A DNA stretch of 64,000 nt from Peronospora farinosa (taxonomy: Eukaryota > Oomycota > Peronosporomycetes > Peronosporales > Peronosporaceae), in assembly GCA_947646735.1 (NCBI GenBank), contig CANTFK010000981.1, positions 186,001-250,000 of the forward strand. Reading direction: 5' to 3'. A program made the position numbers and the translations under genes. Of the stretch, positions 1-11,946 are shown in pieces (positions within the stretch are counted from its first letter, which is position 1; every line of letters begins with the position of its first letter). The notes below the pieces were generated by a model, which saw nothing but the letters and a program-made list of their open reading frames with translations, searched no databases and was not told the origin of the DNA.

Positions 1-1722
1 TGCTGCGTTTGACGAGTGCGCGCGTCGCACCGTCGTACACCAGGCCGAACCCCTCAAGTTCGAGTTTGCCGTACGACACAATGTTGCGCTCGAGTTGAGT
101 CGCAAGGTAAACGTCGGTGAGCTTGACCGTGCGCTCCTTTCCACCTTCCATTACACATAGTCGGACGCTTCCAACTTTTGAAAGCGACAATGTCTCTCCA
201 TCCGCCATGTTGCATTCGTGGCTGCAGTCCCGTGCATCCTCTAACAGAATTTCGTCGTTCACGAGGTGTCGACTTGATCCACTGTCTAAGATCCATTCGC
301 ATTTCTTGTCGTTCGCATCTTCGACAGCGAGGACCAGATCCATTCTCTTTCCATTGGGTGTCGGGCTCTTGTTCTTGCCTCCGACGTCGTTGATTGCCAG
401 AACCAGATCTGCACCAACTCTATCACGACGTCCACCGTGGTTCTTCCTGTCTTTGCTGCGACAGTCGCTTTAAATGTGGCCAACTTTGCCACACCCGAAA
501 CACGTGCGTGTCTCTTTCTTCGTTGAGGCCTCGTCGACGTGAGCCAAAACGTCTCGTCCGAGCGCACGACCCTTTTGCGACTCGACCTCCACAGACTGCG
601 CGAAGTGGGCGATCTCCTCAGCTTGGCGCAAATGGTCGACCCGCGAGTTTTCGTACTTAGTCATGAGCACTGTGCTCAGGTCTGCTGACGCGTAGTGCAC
701 GATGTTGTCGAGCATCTGTTGGTCCGCACCGCCGCACGCGTCGCTGACGGAAACCAAGTACAGATAGTGCTCTGGCCAGCTTTGCTTCGGTTCTTTACGC
801 GCCGTAAAGAGCTGTATCGACTGCGATGCCGTGATCGTGGTATTGAAAGTCTGCAGGAGCCTTTCCATGACGTGGTCTAGCGTCGGTAGTTGCGTCCACC
901 ACACCTCAAGCTGCTTGTTGTAGTAGCATTCTGCGGTACCGCTCAAGTAGTGTCCAAGCAAGTCTGCTTTAAAGTCCTCAGACCAGGCAAAGCCGCATGC
1001 GTGCTGGGCCATCGTTACCTGTCGGAGAAACGTACGCCCCCAGTCAAGGAAGCCGGAGCCGAGCCCATGGTACAGCTCGCTACCGTCGAACTTCCTGATT
1101 GTCAGCTTCTGCTGACGCGCATTTGGCACTCGATGCGCAGGACCCGCCGCCTGCTGATCTTGCTGCGGCGCCTGCTGCATTGGAAAGCGCTGTCGCGGTT
1201 CCGGTGCGACGTATTGAGGCCCGAGCGGTTCGACGTGCGCTGCATGCGCTGGTGACGCTACTTGTCGCCTCTGGGCGAGTTCCCAAGTGCGTCCAGGTTC
1301 AATGGGCCAGCGTTGCCCATGTTGCGACCGAGCAGAGAGGTAAAAAGTCCACTCTCGATAGCTCCTCGGAGTCGTTCGTTTTCGTCAATCTGCATCTGGG
1401 ACGACTCCATGCGCTCCATGCGGCCTTCGAGTCCCATCAGCATCTTGAGAATCCTCTCGTCTACGTCCTCGCCCCTTCCGTGGGTTGGCGGGTCAACGAC
1501 CATGGCAGGCGCCGTCACGGCCCTTTCGTGACCGGTGGCTGGCGGCGCCTGTGCCGTGTCGGTGGCGTTGTCGATGTTATTGGCGCTTGGGATCAAAATC
1601 TGTTCGTGATACGTTAACACTGTAGTAAAAAAGTATTCTGACATTATGTTTTCGCTTACCTTCAGCCCGGTCACTTGCGTTCCCCAAGATGCGCTCACCC
1701 CGTGAGTTTCCTGTCCACTCAA
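1..1722 (-). pseudogene. Copia-type retrotransposon gag and start of protease, broken and cut by the window edge
   Basis: Read on the minus strand, a gag-like protein starts near 1722 and continues to about 470. It ends in a CCHC zinc knuckle (CFGCGKVGH) near 500-473, and the frame then runs into a Copia protease core, WILDSGSSRH, near 289-260. That order (gag, zinc knuckle, aspartic protease with DSGS) is diagnostic of Ty1/Copia elements. Two lesions are visible. A frameshift near 1260-1290 separates the first 150 residues from the rest. An in-frame TAA at about 473 sits inside the zinc knuckle, between its histidine and last cysteine. The element continues beyond the left edge, so integrase and reverse transcriptase are not seen. 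Positions 1723-2013 hold no coding signal I recognise and may be leader or LTR sequence. Confidence 0.8.
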
Positions 1723-2013
1723 TCGGTTGGTTGCTGCACTAACACCTTGTCTACTCTATCTACATGCTAGGAGAACAGTGTCGCCAGCCGCCTCTCGTAC
1801 CTTTTCGTGTCCAGGTGCAAATCTTCATTTAACAGAAAAGGCCCTGATACCAGTGCTCCTATGTCGCCGATACATGTGCTCCCTGCGGGCGCCGGCAAAT
1901 GCCCGTCGTCAAGAGGGCCCCCGTGATTATGATACAACTATCCAGTTCGAGGCCGACCTAGTGGTCTGCATTACCTTGTAGGTGAGCAGCTACTCCTGAC
2001 CATGGCAAGCCCA

Positions 2014-4085
2014 CTACCGCAATATTTCTTTAAAGATTTGTATACTCTTGCCCGCGTCCATAGCTTGAATCGCGAGTCTTTCGGCCATACAATTGTAGTG
2101 TCGTAAGTGATGGGTCCACGGCATAACGCAACTGGGAGTTAATTGGCCAGGATTTACAAGTTGATTACCAGCCATCCTGAGCACATCATTTATATGATGT
2201 ATCACGAGGGAATCCTGGACCAGGCGGGATAGGCTCAGTGCTAATTAGCATAGGGGGCCGCTTGTCGCTACACGAATTGTCTGGATGGGAAATGTGTCAT
2301 ATCGCAACTCGGTGACTAACGCTGTAGCGGAGTATCACGAACTCCTGAACGGGTTACGCTATATACAACGTACACATATGCGAAACATTCATGTAGTCGA
2401 CGACATTCTACTCATTATAACCCACCTCAAGCGCAGAAGAGTACCGAAAAAGCGACATTTACAAGGGCTGTACATGCAATGTCAATTGCATGCTGATAGA
2501 ATAGGGGTCATACAGCCGATAGTGATGATAGTACTGATGGCGCGCTCAGTAGTCCCAGTGTTCTGGTGTGCATATGGACTGCCCAATACCTTCGTGATCA
2601 TAGAAGGCCTTGAGCGATTAGTTGCAAACATACGAGATCAATCATGCCGCAAGAACGTGACCTTAACGACGAACTGCGTCTGCACCATCATGATGTACTT
2701 CTTGACACAGACTCGCTCTCCGACTTGGCACGCAGGAAGAAACCCTTCATTCACTAGCTGGCTTCATCCAGATATTTTCCGTCACCCAGCGAGTATGCCT
2801 CCACGGGTCCTCAATTGTCAAAATGTAGCAGCTCGAAGATGTCGTATTGACGCTTGTCGAGGTTAATTGGGAAGTTATATGCCATTCTCTTCTTGCTGGC
2901 AGCCTCTACACATGCCTTGTCCATTCGACTTGGAGCATGCATTTATCCTTGATCATTTTGTGGTCGACCATCTTGCGAAGAACCTCGACCGTAGCATGCC
3001 CCATTTGCGCGTGTAGATCAACATCGTTGCCACTTATCGTCAATTTCAATAACCTCTGTGAACTGCGAAGACAGTAGAGTCCATCCATGGACTGCGCCGT
3101 TTGATAGAACCACTCGTTTCACGCTACCAGAATTTCTCTATCATTGCGCTCGATTCTATTCGCAAATTTATACTAGTCATGGAAAATGTGATGTGTTGCG
3201 CCACTGTCCACAGACCACAAAACCGTTACGCCTTGCTCGTTGAAACCACAACTTCCAACGAAGCTGTAAATACCACTAAATTGTGGATACTCTCTTCAAC
3301 ATACTGTCTCCACTGACATTGTTTGCCCAGCGTCCACGGCCATTGCCGCCACGTCGGGCTCCGCGACTTTCATCTGTTTGCTTCTTCAGCAACAATCCAC
3401 CGTTTTCTTTACGTTGCCACAATATGTGCACGACAACTCTCACGTTTGGTACAAAATGCATTCGTTGCATCTTCCATTTTCTTCGTCGTCGTTGCCTCGT
3501 CATCTTCTCGCCTTGTCGCTTGGTGTGTTCGTTCGTCATCTCCTTGACTACTCTTGAAGGCGCAGGTCTGCATGGATCATCTCCAAGTTCAAAACTACAT
3601 TCTCAATTTCTTCAGGAGACTAAGCAGCAAGCCAGATTGCAATGCCTTCATCCTCCGTCTTGGAGATGACTTTTAAGCTTGGCGCTGATGCTGCTAAGCT
3701 TGGCGCCGATGTTCAGGACGTCATTGCACTGATACAGGACGCTTCCTCCTTCTGCCATCTGATGCTAAACAGCTGCCGCTTCAGGTAGTTACGTCCCGCC
3801 TTCAGCGAACCACCGTTCAAAGTCTATCAGCTTGCCCACAAAAGCCACACTTCTTCGCACGTGATGACAATATGCATTCATGTGGAGCAACATCAGTCCA
3901 GACGCGATGTTCCTCACCTTGAAGTAATCGTCCATGGCGCAAGCGTCCGCGAAACCTTGGTGTCGTTTTCGGTTAATGCCATACCAGGCTTACTTCGTCA
4001 GAAACGCGTCAAGCAGGTACCTGCACCAATTTGCGAATTTGCGTAGCTGTCTCCATCGAACGTAACACTGTTTGAAGCGTTGTCA
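2014..4085 (-). pseudogene. second degenerate Copia element (gag to integrase remnants)
   Basis: Scattered minus-strand fragments follow Copia order. A gag-like stretch lies from about 4085 to 3500. A zinc-knuckle remnant near 3440-3400 has CTYC and a final cysteine, with lysine where histidine is expected. A pre-integrase fragment with HAQMGH lies near 3013-2996. An integrase-like block reads GPVEAYSLGDG near 2815-2778. A late integrase block with AER, the usual position of the catalytic glutamate, lies near 2090-2075. Stops and frameshifts separate every block, so nothing is intact. No reverse transcriptase is seen downstream; the adjoining sequence is the older Copia copy to the left. Family is fairly sure; exact ends are not. 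Confidence 0.65.
2206..2256. repeat. short dispersed repeat, copy 1
   Basis: About 45 bp beginning GAGGGAATCCTGGACCAGGC is repeated with a few changes at 15749-15797. Both copies lie in transposon debris, and this one sits just beside the Copia integrase fragment. It may be an LTR or element edge; its parent is not recognised. Confidence 0.6.
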
Positions 4086-4109
4086 TAAAACATGGCGCTT
4101 CATTTCATA

Positions 4110-5350
4110 CCTGTTAGATACCCGGGTATACAGAGGGTATAGCTGGAGATATGCGGCAATCAATGCGCAGTAAGACCGGACGAATCTATCCAGAATGGGT
4201 TTCCTACCTCAGCATTGTATGCGCTTTTCCGAAGGTGCGAACTTGGAAAGATGATGGTGTGCGGGAATTAGTGGAGCAATTATACTTCTCTCATTTCATC
4301 GGTGGATATGTAACATGGAATAGCATCGGGGTTATATCCATTACTTTACAGGCGTTTGGCGATCTGGAGGACAATTTCTTCCTACTACCGTTATCATTAT
4401 ATCCGGTCCTGCCATCTATCTCGTACCCGATTGAGCTGCGACTGCTACCCGTTGCGCATGAGCAACCAGTTTAAGTGCTGGATGCTCAGGAAAACAACAA
4501 GAACAGCGCTCATTAGCACGTCGGCCCTAATGGGGTCGAAATAGATCGTGGGTTTACCATCTCCGTGTGCGATGTGATCACATTGGCGACTTTAGTTACA
4601 GACGAAGATCATATGGACGCCATCTTCCCCCACCCGATGTTGTCCAGATACGTATCTGGGTAGGCTACAATCGGTCGCAATACAAAGCGCGACCTACGCA
4701 AAGCACTTGCGGATCTAGAAAACAACAACATAAACGAGACCAGGATTCAGCAAACTTCAGCAAGTCATTGCAGCAACGGAAGTGGGCAGACATTGGCCGC
4801 AATACCTGTGCAACAGAATGGGGACATCAGGTCCATTACAGGCTAAAACGGAGAGTCTTTAGTGCTTGTAATTCAAACAGGGTGCCCGATCGAGGAATGT
4901 ACCGGTACGACGGGGATACCATACCACACATTTTGGACCTGCTCTGTAGCTTGCAGACATTGTCGTGTAATTGCACAGACATGGGAAGCAATTAGTCTTT
5001 GCCCTTACCAGGACCAGACTCTTGTACTTTTGTAAATTGCGGTTTTGGCGGCGGTGTGAGAGAGAGGATATGCGCTCTTTTTGTGCTACCGATCGAATAC
5101 AGAAGAAAGCGTGTAGGTGGATTAATTTAATGCTTTAGACTTATTGGAAACTCGGGGCGGTTACATCTCTACAGATCATATGCCCAACGACGTTTTATGC
5201 CAAGATCCAGAACAGGACACATCCTTTTCAAATGGCGGTCATCTCTCAAAATGCGCTAATTATCTTCAAAACTTACCCTGCACGGGATTTAGTCTGAGGC
5301 GGGTTCCTGTGGCAAAAGCAGCATACGGGTTTTGACATGACTTGTCAAAA
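4110..5350 (+). pseudogene. LINE 3' tail, copy A (truncated)
   Basis: This stretch aligns by eye along its length with 14355-15665, the region downstream of the reverse transcriptase in the longer LINE. Shared landmarks are GGTATACAGAGGGT at the start, ATCAATGCGCAGT soon after, a block ending in the TTGCGGATCTAGAAAACAA motif, and similar sequence up to CATGACTTG at the end, where the two copies diverge. The encoded tail has the WACS/WTCS-type cysteine-histidine stretch common after LINE reverse transcriptases. Open frames of at most 142 codons are broken by stops. No endonuclease or reverse transcriptase precedes it, so this is a 5'-truncated insertion, as LINEs commonly leave. Confidence 0.65.
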
Positions 5351-5600
5351 TGCTTCATCACGCCAAATTGGACACGTGTTTCGGGGCTGAAGCGACGATT
5401 ACGGCCATCTGTGAATGAGAGAGGGAACAAATTATGGTAAAGTGTAGATCGCGATCCAAGTTATGTGGACCAAACATTGTGGATCGATCGCGATCCATTG
5501 TGCAGAAACGCGATCTAGCTAAGAAACGCGATCTGACTCAGAAACATATACTCTTCAATTTTCGTGGAACACAACAAGCAACATAAAAAGTACACCCTTT
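5351..5600. other. spacer with GATCGCGATC-type palindromes
   Basis: No coding signal. GATCGCGATCC at 5447-5457 and a longer GGATCGATCGCGATCC near 5480 are followed by tandem copies of an AGAAACGCGATCT motif (near 5510-5535). The block lies between the end of one LINE copy and the start of another. Confidence 0.4.
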
Positions 5601-8287
5601 AAACATCACCTACACGAGTGGTGGGCAAGCAACGGTACGGTCGCTCAGGCCGCCTCGACCTCCTGACCCTCCTGACCCAGAATAGAGGACGGAGAGACAA
5701 GCTTTTGAAGATCATGATATCAATGCGAGCATTCTACCTACCACGACTGTTGCTGAAGAGCAAGATGTTGACGTGTGGTTCACTGCGGCAGTATTCAAAC
5801 TTCGGCAAGAATTTACGGATGGAGCCAGAGCTTTAGAGGATCAGACACGGGAGCTGGATCGTATGTATCATCTTGCAACCTGGGAATACCCGCTGCATGC
5901 TGACTCTGCCATCAGGGCAATGACGGACGACGAAAAAGCGGTGATGGAAGCGTATTTGGGGCCCAGAATTGAGCTCCCTGCCCCTCCCAACTTTCTTAGT
6001 TGTACAGCTACAGCTTGCAAGAGATCGGCCATGTTGTCATTTCATCAGACACACATAGAGGCAGCGCTCGTTGCCGACGTGCCAGCTCGAGTACGCTTAG
6101 GGAAAGGTATCCCCCGTCAGTCGGTACTACGGGAACTGACAGCAAGCAATGCGACTACGGCTGACGCCAAGGTCAGGATGAAGATAGTTCTTAAAGATGC
6201 ACAAAGAGTGATATTTGATGGGTAGCACACTCTGACATTTACCTTCATGTCCAAGAGAGTTGCTGACAGATGGATACATGAAACTTTTAAGTTGCGTGGC
6301 TGTGATAGAACCCAATTGATGGCTGGAGTGAAAAGAGCGGGATCTTCCCTCCGTCGTTACTAGCTCACAATTACGCTATTCGAGTATTGTGAACCGAAGA
6401 ATTGGACGCGCTACAGCTCATTCAGATGTTTGCAGACATTACTGACGGGCTAGTAGCAGATTTACGTCACCCTGGGGAGCCAGGGCTTCAGCAGCTAGAC
6501 AATAACTACTGGATTATTGTATTCAGGACACGAAGCTACCCAGTCAACTATCAGGGATCACCCCCATCGCGTTTGGCACGATAATGGTGCTACTACATCA
6601 CTTTCAAAAAATGCAAACAGCTCCTTGCACTTGCTGTTACAGCCCAGCGCACTCTAGAAGTAGATGCACCGTCAAAGAAAATAGGATGGGGGAAGTGAGA
6701 TCGCACAGACAACGCGAATATATTGGAAAATACGAGGCGCCATCGCTGACGGCTTTACCAGACTGTACTCAGTTGTCGGAGCTGGAAACTCAATTGGTGG
6801 CACTTACATTCCCGGAGGCCATCGCAGGGTATGGGGACGGCACACGAGCGCCGGTGTTACGGGAAGTGGTACCGCCGGATCCTGTCGCAAATGCACAAGC
6901 TGAGGAAACCGCTTTGGCGGTGTCCGGAATGAATGTGACGCTCACGACTCGCTCATCCCGCAGAGGCGGGCATTTGGGGGATCGTGGACGTAATATTAGG
7001 ACTGAAAAAAAAATCGAATTTCTGCGGCGGGTACATCGCATTCACAACTCTCATTAGCACACGACAATTCGCGGATGCAACACGGACGTACTATTGGAGT
7101 CGAGGTGTCTCGATAAGTGTCAGGTCCTACACCACGAGCGCGGACGACGACAAGACACGACACGACAAGTAAAAATCACCGCGTACCGAGTCGAAAATCT
7201 GCAACTTCGGCGGCGGCGCGTTATAAACAAAAGATGGCCGTATATGAGGAGCTCATGGGGAGTCAGACAATTCCGACAGTGGAGACAGCGAACCGGAAGT
7301 GGAGGAGGGACTCAGCAAGCGGAGCTAGATTCGTCGCTAGAGGATGACGTAATGGATGGTGGCAGTGCTCTCCCATCTGCCTCATCTGTGTCTTTACACA
7401 ACAGTGACGGGCATGTGACTCAAAATAACATTAAAGACAATTACCATCAGGATATAGGGATAAATCACGAGGCCACATCTGACAATCAAATATCTGTGTA
7501 CTTTCAATGTAATGGAGCAAATACGGATAGATCATTATTCGAAACAGCAACTACTCAGAATTTGAATAGTGAGACCCACCACGACGGGGATGTGGATATG
7601 TAGTGGAGTCGCCTCGAAACGAAGCTCTTCAACCCCAATCTGTAAACTGGGACGTCTCAATCAAGAAGTTGGTTCCTCCAGTAACGGACGAGGTGTCATA
7701 GCATCAGTGGATTGGTTGCTTAAAAGGGACGCCAGTATCAGTTCCGGCAAATGGGCAGTGTCTTTTCCTGGCTTTATCTGTATCGCTTGAAAATGTACAA
7801 ACTCGCTTCTTCAGTGTTGCTGGTGATAACTTGACTTCAGCGAACACCGTTAAACACGATGTTATTAATATCTTACTTACCAATTTGCGAAGAGACGTAA
7901 TGTTGGGTTTGTCAGACCCCAAACAGGAGTTACGCCGACTTTACCCAGGTAAACCTGTTTCAGCTACGGCGCAAGCTGTAACAGCAGCTCTGTTTACGCA
8001 CTATCTTCACATTCGAGATGTTTCTGTAATGCGTGATGTACCTATGGGATTCTGGGAAGGACCGCATATACTAAGAGGATGGCAATTTTACTTACGAGAA
8101 CTGGTATATGTCTGGGATGTGGTAGCAAACTACACAGCTCATGTGCAGCGCTACACATTTTCAACGTTAATTATGGACAATGGGAAGACACACGAAACCG
8201 GACAAGTCGAGATGGTTTCGGATGATGTAATGAATATATTTCTGGAAGATGCTTCCATGATCACGTTTTCCCAGTGATGTTGCTCCT
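5600..8287 (+). pseudogene. LINE copy B, 5' part: ORF1-like region and OTU-like protease domain
   Basis: Open stretches at 5773-6225, 6584-7057 and 7094-7603 have no motif I recognise and are separated by stops. I place them in the LINE because of their position and orientation. From about 7700 to 8280 a frame contains VPANGQCLFLALS, which matches the OTU cysteine-protease nucleophile motif (DGNCLF type). The cysteine codon is at 7759-7761. A W-x-G-containing block (MGFWEGPHILRGW) lies about 100 residues later, as in OTU domains. The frame is cut at 8287 by an inserted element and appears to resume at 9971. OTU-like proteases are known from some eukaryotic retrotransposons; that this one belongs to the downstream LINE is inferred from the way the sequence joins across the insertion. 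Confidence 0.5.
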
Positions 8288-9119
8288 GTGGTGGAGTGGA
8301 TTCTCAAACGACGTGAGAGAACCACAAACACACTCAGCGCCGGACTGCCGACTTACGGAGGGGGTACTCCGATACCGTGTCGCGTCAACCTTGGGTCTCA
8401 CCTTGTGTACCCGTCGGCTTGGCTGGTCTTGCTCCTCGTTAGACGCAGAAGACTTAAATACTTGGTCCTTGTATGGAGGGACTTGGGGGCCATGAGTGGA
8501 TATGCTTCACTCGGGCCCAGGGTTTCTTGGGCTCAATCGACTGGGTCGAGAGCAGTGCACCTGGTACTATGTACCCCTTCGGTGGCTAACGGTTTCTTGG
8601 TCTTTCGACCCCTTTTCTTGTTCCCCGTAGGGAAACCGCTTCCTATAGCGGGTCGTGGAATGGGTACGAACCCACAGGCCAAAATACTTCCTGGGGTTCG
8701 TTCGCTTACCACACGTCTGTCTTCAACGGGGGGGCCAAAATAAATCCCTTCCCCGGAACAGGTGGGTAGATCGAAACAAGCTCGCACTTGAGTTTACTTG
8801 ACACCTCAGGCCAACTATCCTGAGGTTCAACTTGCGTTGCTTGAGCCGTCACCTCACCTGACGTCGGTGGGCCAAAGGGTATCCCGCCCGGAATAGGTGA
8901 GGTGACGGAGAAGCTTGAAGGAAGCGCTTGGATCTGCCACGTGTAATGCAAATTCGAGTGTGTTTATTTACCTTATACTTTGTATGCTTTTTCTTGCCTA
9001 ACCCTAACCCTTTCATCTGGATAGTGCCACGTGTCGACTCTTGGAGGAAGAACTGGCTCCTTGGTACCTGTACTTTCTGTAATCTTCGATATTCTGTGTA
9101 CCGATTCTGCACCCTCGGA

Positions 9120-9480
9120 CATTAGGCCCCTGGGCCCCTGGGCCCCTATACCCCTGGGCCTCTGGGCCCCTGTACCCCTTAGCCCCTGTACCCCTGGGCA
9201 TCTGGGCTACTGTACCCCTGGGCACCCCTGGGCCTCTGGGCCCCTACCCCCCCCTGGGCATCTGGGCCACTGTACCCCTGGGCCCCTGGGCCCCTGTACC
9301 CCTGGGCCTCTGGGCCCCTTACCCCTGGGCCTCTGGGCCCCTGGGCCTCTGTACCTCTGGGCCCCTGGGCCTCTGTACCCCTCCCCTGGGCCCCTGGTCC
9401 CTGATACCCTGGGCTCTTGTACCCTGTGCTCTTGGACCTTGGGGCCTGTACCGACTCTGCACGTTAAAATACCTTGTACC
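9120..9480. repeat. C-rich minisatellite 1 (CCCCTGGGC/CCCCTGTAC units)
   Basis: Imperfect tandem units of about 10-12 bp, mostly CCCCTGGGCCT, CCCCTGGGCC and CCCCTGTAC, degrade toward the right end. The plus strand is C-rich, so the minus strand has regularly spaced G4 runs. Frames through it encode only proline/glycine-rich filler. Confidence 0.85.
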
Positions 9481-9544
9481 TTCTTTGACCTTAGGACCTT
9501 GGACCACCTCGGGGCACTGGACCTTTCGAATCCTGGTGTGCGCC

Positions 9545-9895
9545 CGGTAGGGTAACCTTGTACCTTTGACCCTGGACGTTCGATACCCCTGTCCCCGGTA
9601 ACTGGTACCCCTGTCCCCGGTAGCTGGTACCCCTTGTCCCTGGTGACTGATACCCTTGTCCCCGGTTACTAGAAACCCTGTCCCCGGTAACCTGGACGTT
9701 CGATACCCCTGTCCCCGGTGACTGGTACCCCTGTCCCCGGTAGCTGGTACCCCTGTCCCTGGTGCCCTGTCCCTGGTGCCCTGTCCCTGGTGACTGATAC
9801 CCTTGTCCTCGGTTACTAGAAACCCTGTCCCTGGTGACTAGTACTCCGGCCCCTGGTGACTGGAAACCCTGTCCCTGGTGACCCTCGATTGAACC
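9545..9895. repeat. minisatellite 2 (CCCTGTCCCCGGTRACTGGTA units)
   Basis: Tandem units of about 20-22 bp of the form CCCTGTCCCCGGTAACTGGTA, with variants ending GATA or GAAA. A larger block containing GGACGTTCGATACC recurs at about 9565 and 9690, so there is a second level of duplication. It lies inside the same inserted element as minisatellite 1. Confidence 0.85.
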
Positions 9896-9970
9896 TTGGG
9901 ACCTTGCGAGGCCTGGGCCCTTGTACCCTGGGGCCCCTACCATGGGGCCTTGGTACCCTGGGCCCCGATT

Positions 9971-10962
9971 CTCCTGGCACTTCACCACACTCCTAAGCAT
10001 GTGGAAAGCTATTTTTATGGTGTCCAACATGGAAACCTTTTCTTTGAGTGGCATGCGCAGCCTGGACCTGATATACGTAGCAGACGCGACAGCGTGCACG
10101 AGGCGACTGGCTTCTCCAAACTTCCGTCGGCGGGGTATGATCTAGACTCAATTCAAGCCTAGGCAACACTGGAAGTACAATTTGTGTTGAAAGATTTAAC
10201 AGTTGATCTATATTCAAATGGATCCCAAGATGGTAAATTATCACAGCCTGCAGCACTGAACTCGATAAATAGGAAATCCCCTCCTGCATCAGCGCAGGTC
10301 CGTCCAGAAGTTTATGCGCGCATATTAAAATATGATGATATGTCTCTCAAATGGGCGCTATTGACGCCCGCATTGCGGGTCGCCTTCAATTGGTAAATGA
10401 GGAAGTTTTTGTGGAGTGGGCACAGACGGAAGGCATTAAACATGGGCTTTTTGCACTGGACGAGGGGCGGCGATCGTGGGCACACGTTACGAATTGGCTC
10501 AGTAGTAATCCGGCCGCAATGCGCCAAATTATGGCTCTCCTCCCCGTTCCAGAGCTGGAAGCACAAGCCTGCAATTTACAGAAACTTGAAGAATGGGGCG
10601 AACGGGAAGCGTTTGCCCAGCAGCTTCAAAGGCTAGCTAGTATACAGGAAGATGAGGAAAATGACGACAGATCTTGTGCCATGTGTGCCGAGTGGGCGAC
10701 AATTTGTCGTACTGCTGACTACACGGAGGTGGTAGTGTTGGCTAGAGACAAACAAAGATGGGACTACGTAGATGCTTCTATTATGCGGTCCAGACCGTTG
10801 GAGATACCATTAAACCACTGGTTTACTTTACACGTTTTACCTTACACAATCCGAGAGTGGTGCGACACCGTCATGGGTCGCGCGCACGCGAGCGCTCTCG
10901 TTGTGTGGTACCGTGAATTTGAGCAAGTACAACAACTATGCCTGGCTATTGCTGACAATTAA
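9971..10962 (+). pseudogene. LINE copy B, continuation of the OTU-like/ORF1 region
   Basis: The frame resumes directly after the inserted element with LALHHTPKH and FYGVQHG. These could supply the OTU histidine region. It continues through a stop near 10160 and one frameshift near 10350 into an open frame of about 200 residues ending at 10962. That last part is rich in Trp, Glu and Leu. It carries a CAMC pair with a later cysteine but no motif I can name. It ends about 300 bp before the endonuclease, as expected for a first ORF of a LINE. Confidence 0.45.
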
Positions 10963-11219
10963 GATTGCAGTCGTGCAATACATTTACAATTTGGAGTGAC
11001 ACGTGTTCTTTCACCCTCCTCCACGGTGAAAGCCGGCGAGGAGGGGCAGGCCGCTCCACACCAGTAAAACAGGCCTACAGGCCGCAATCGTCTTCTCGTG
11101 GTACCACGCAAACCACTATGGAGGCGTTGTGCCCTTTGCAGCAAGACGATGCGAGGGAATATGCGTATAACCGAGAACTTGACAGATAACGACGGACGGT
11201 CGTAGCACGGAGGCGAACC

Positions 11220-11946
11220 TCGGTCAAAAAGATGCGCATGGTCCCGGGATGTAATACGGGCAAAACAAACTTGGAGCAAACTAGTGGTTTACTGACACAA
11301 AATGTCGGCGGATTCGGTTCTGAACATACAGATACGATCCTTTGGCTTGCATCGTATAGGAGGGATCGCTTTCAACGGACATTACGATGTTATTATGTTG
11401 CAGAAAACTTATGTGATCCAAACCACCAGCCACATTTTTGTGGCTAAAGTGGCTCACCACTGGGGTTACAGAACCGATAATGAAGCGTCTACTCTAGAGG
11501 GCTTGCGAACAACTCTGCGGGAGTGGAAACTTCTTGCACCCTCACGGCAATTTCACAGATCCGAAATCTTACTACAACAATGGTGGACGCCTAATTTGAT
11601 GATGATAAAGGTGAAAACAGCGGATATACAGGTGGTTCTTGTCAGCATATATGCACCGATAGTGCGGAGGGATAGGGAGGCCTTCTACGCGCTGCAAAAA
11701 AAGGTGTCATTTGTGTCTTCTGATTACCTATTAGTCGGTGATGATTATAATTGCACCCAGCATACATTAGCGGATCACTCCAACAACAACGCAGCCTCGA
11801 ACCATTTTTCACCAGGACTTGATAAGTGGTTGCAACAGCTCAATTTAACTGATTCACTGCAAAACTTACACTTCCACAACCTGACAACGATGACGGACGA
11901 AAGGCATTCCAGAATACACAACATATATACACCTACACACTACTAG
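11220..11946 (+). pseudogene. LINE copy B, apurinic-type endonuclease domain
   Basis: The translation shows APE-like endonuclease landmarks in order: LLTQNVGGFG near 11285, VIMLQKTY near 11390, LVSIYAPI near 11640, LVGDDYNCTQ near 11730 and the C-terminal SRIHNIYTPTHY near 11915. A frameshift after the first motif (near 11335) splits the domain. The active-site glutamate of the usual LQET motif is lysine here, and GDFN has become GDDYN, so the enzyme should be dead. The domain nicks target DNA in L1-like retrotransposition. It lies upstream of the reverse transcriptase on the same strand. Confidence 0.75.

Larger units (their letters stand above)
8288..9970 (+). mobile_element. inserted R1-family element with minisatellites, flanked by a CTCCT duplication
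   Basis: The element starts GTGGTGGAGTGG and is flanked by CTCCT at 8283-8287 and again at 9971-9975, which fits a 5-bp target-site duplication. Removing it joins the OTU-like frame of the host LINE (PVMLLLALHHTPKH). Its first 350 bp or so match 40352-40690 on the plus strand and 16697-16320 on the minus strand. Shared landmarks are CGGACTGCCGAC and CTCACCTTGTGTACCCGT. It has no recognisable protein; the plus-strand frames across the minisatellites are low-complexity. The first 650 bp may be an LTR (it begins TGTGG), with the rest internal sequence of a non-autonomous element. No second LTR is evident. Confidence 0.55.

Noticed and set aside
8998..9012. CCTAACCCTAACCC resembling telomeric repeat
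   Set aside because: Only two units, inside a transposon with other C-rich tracts. No run long enough to indicate an internal telomere.
9031..9555. 174-codon plus-strand frame across the minisatellite
   Set aside because: Pure Pro/Gly/Leu low-complexity translation of a tandem repeat; no gene signal.
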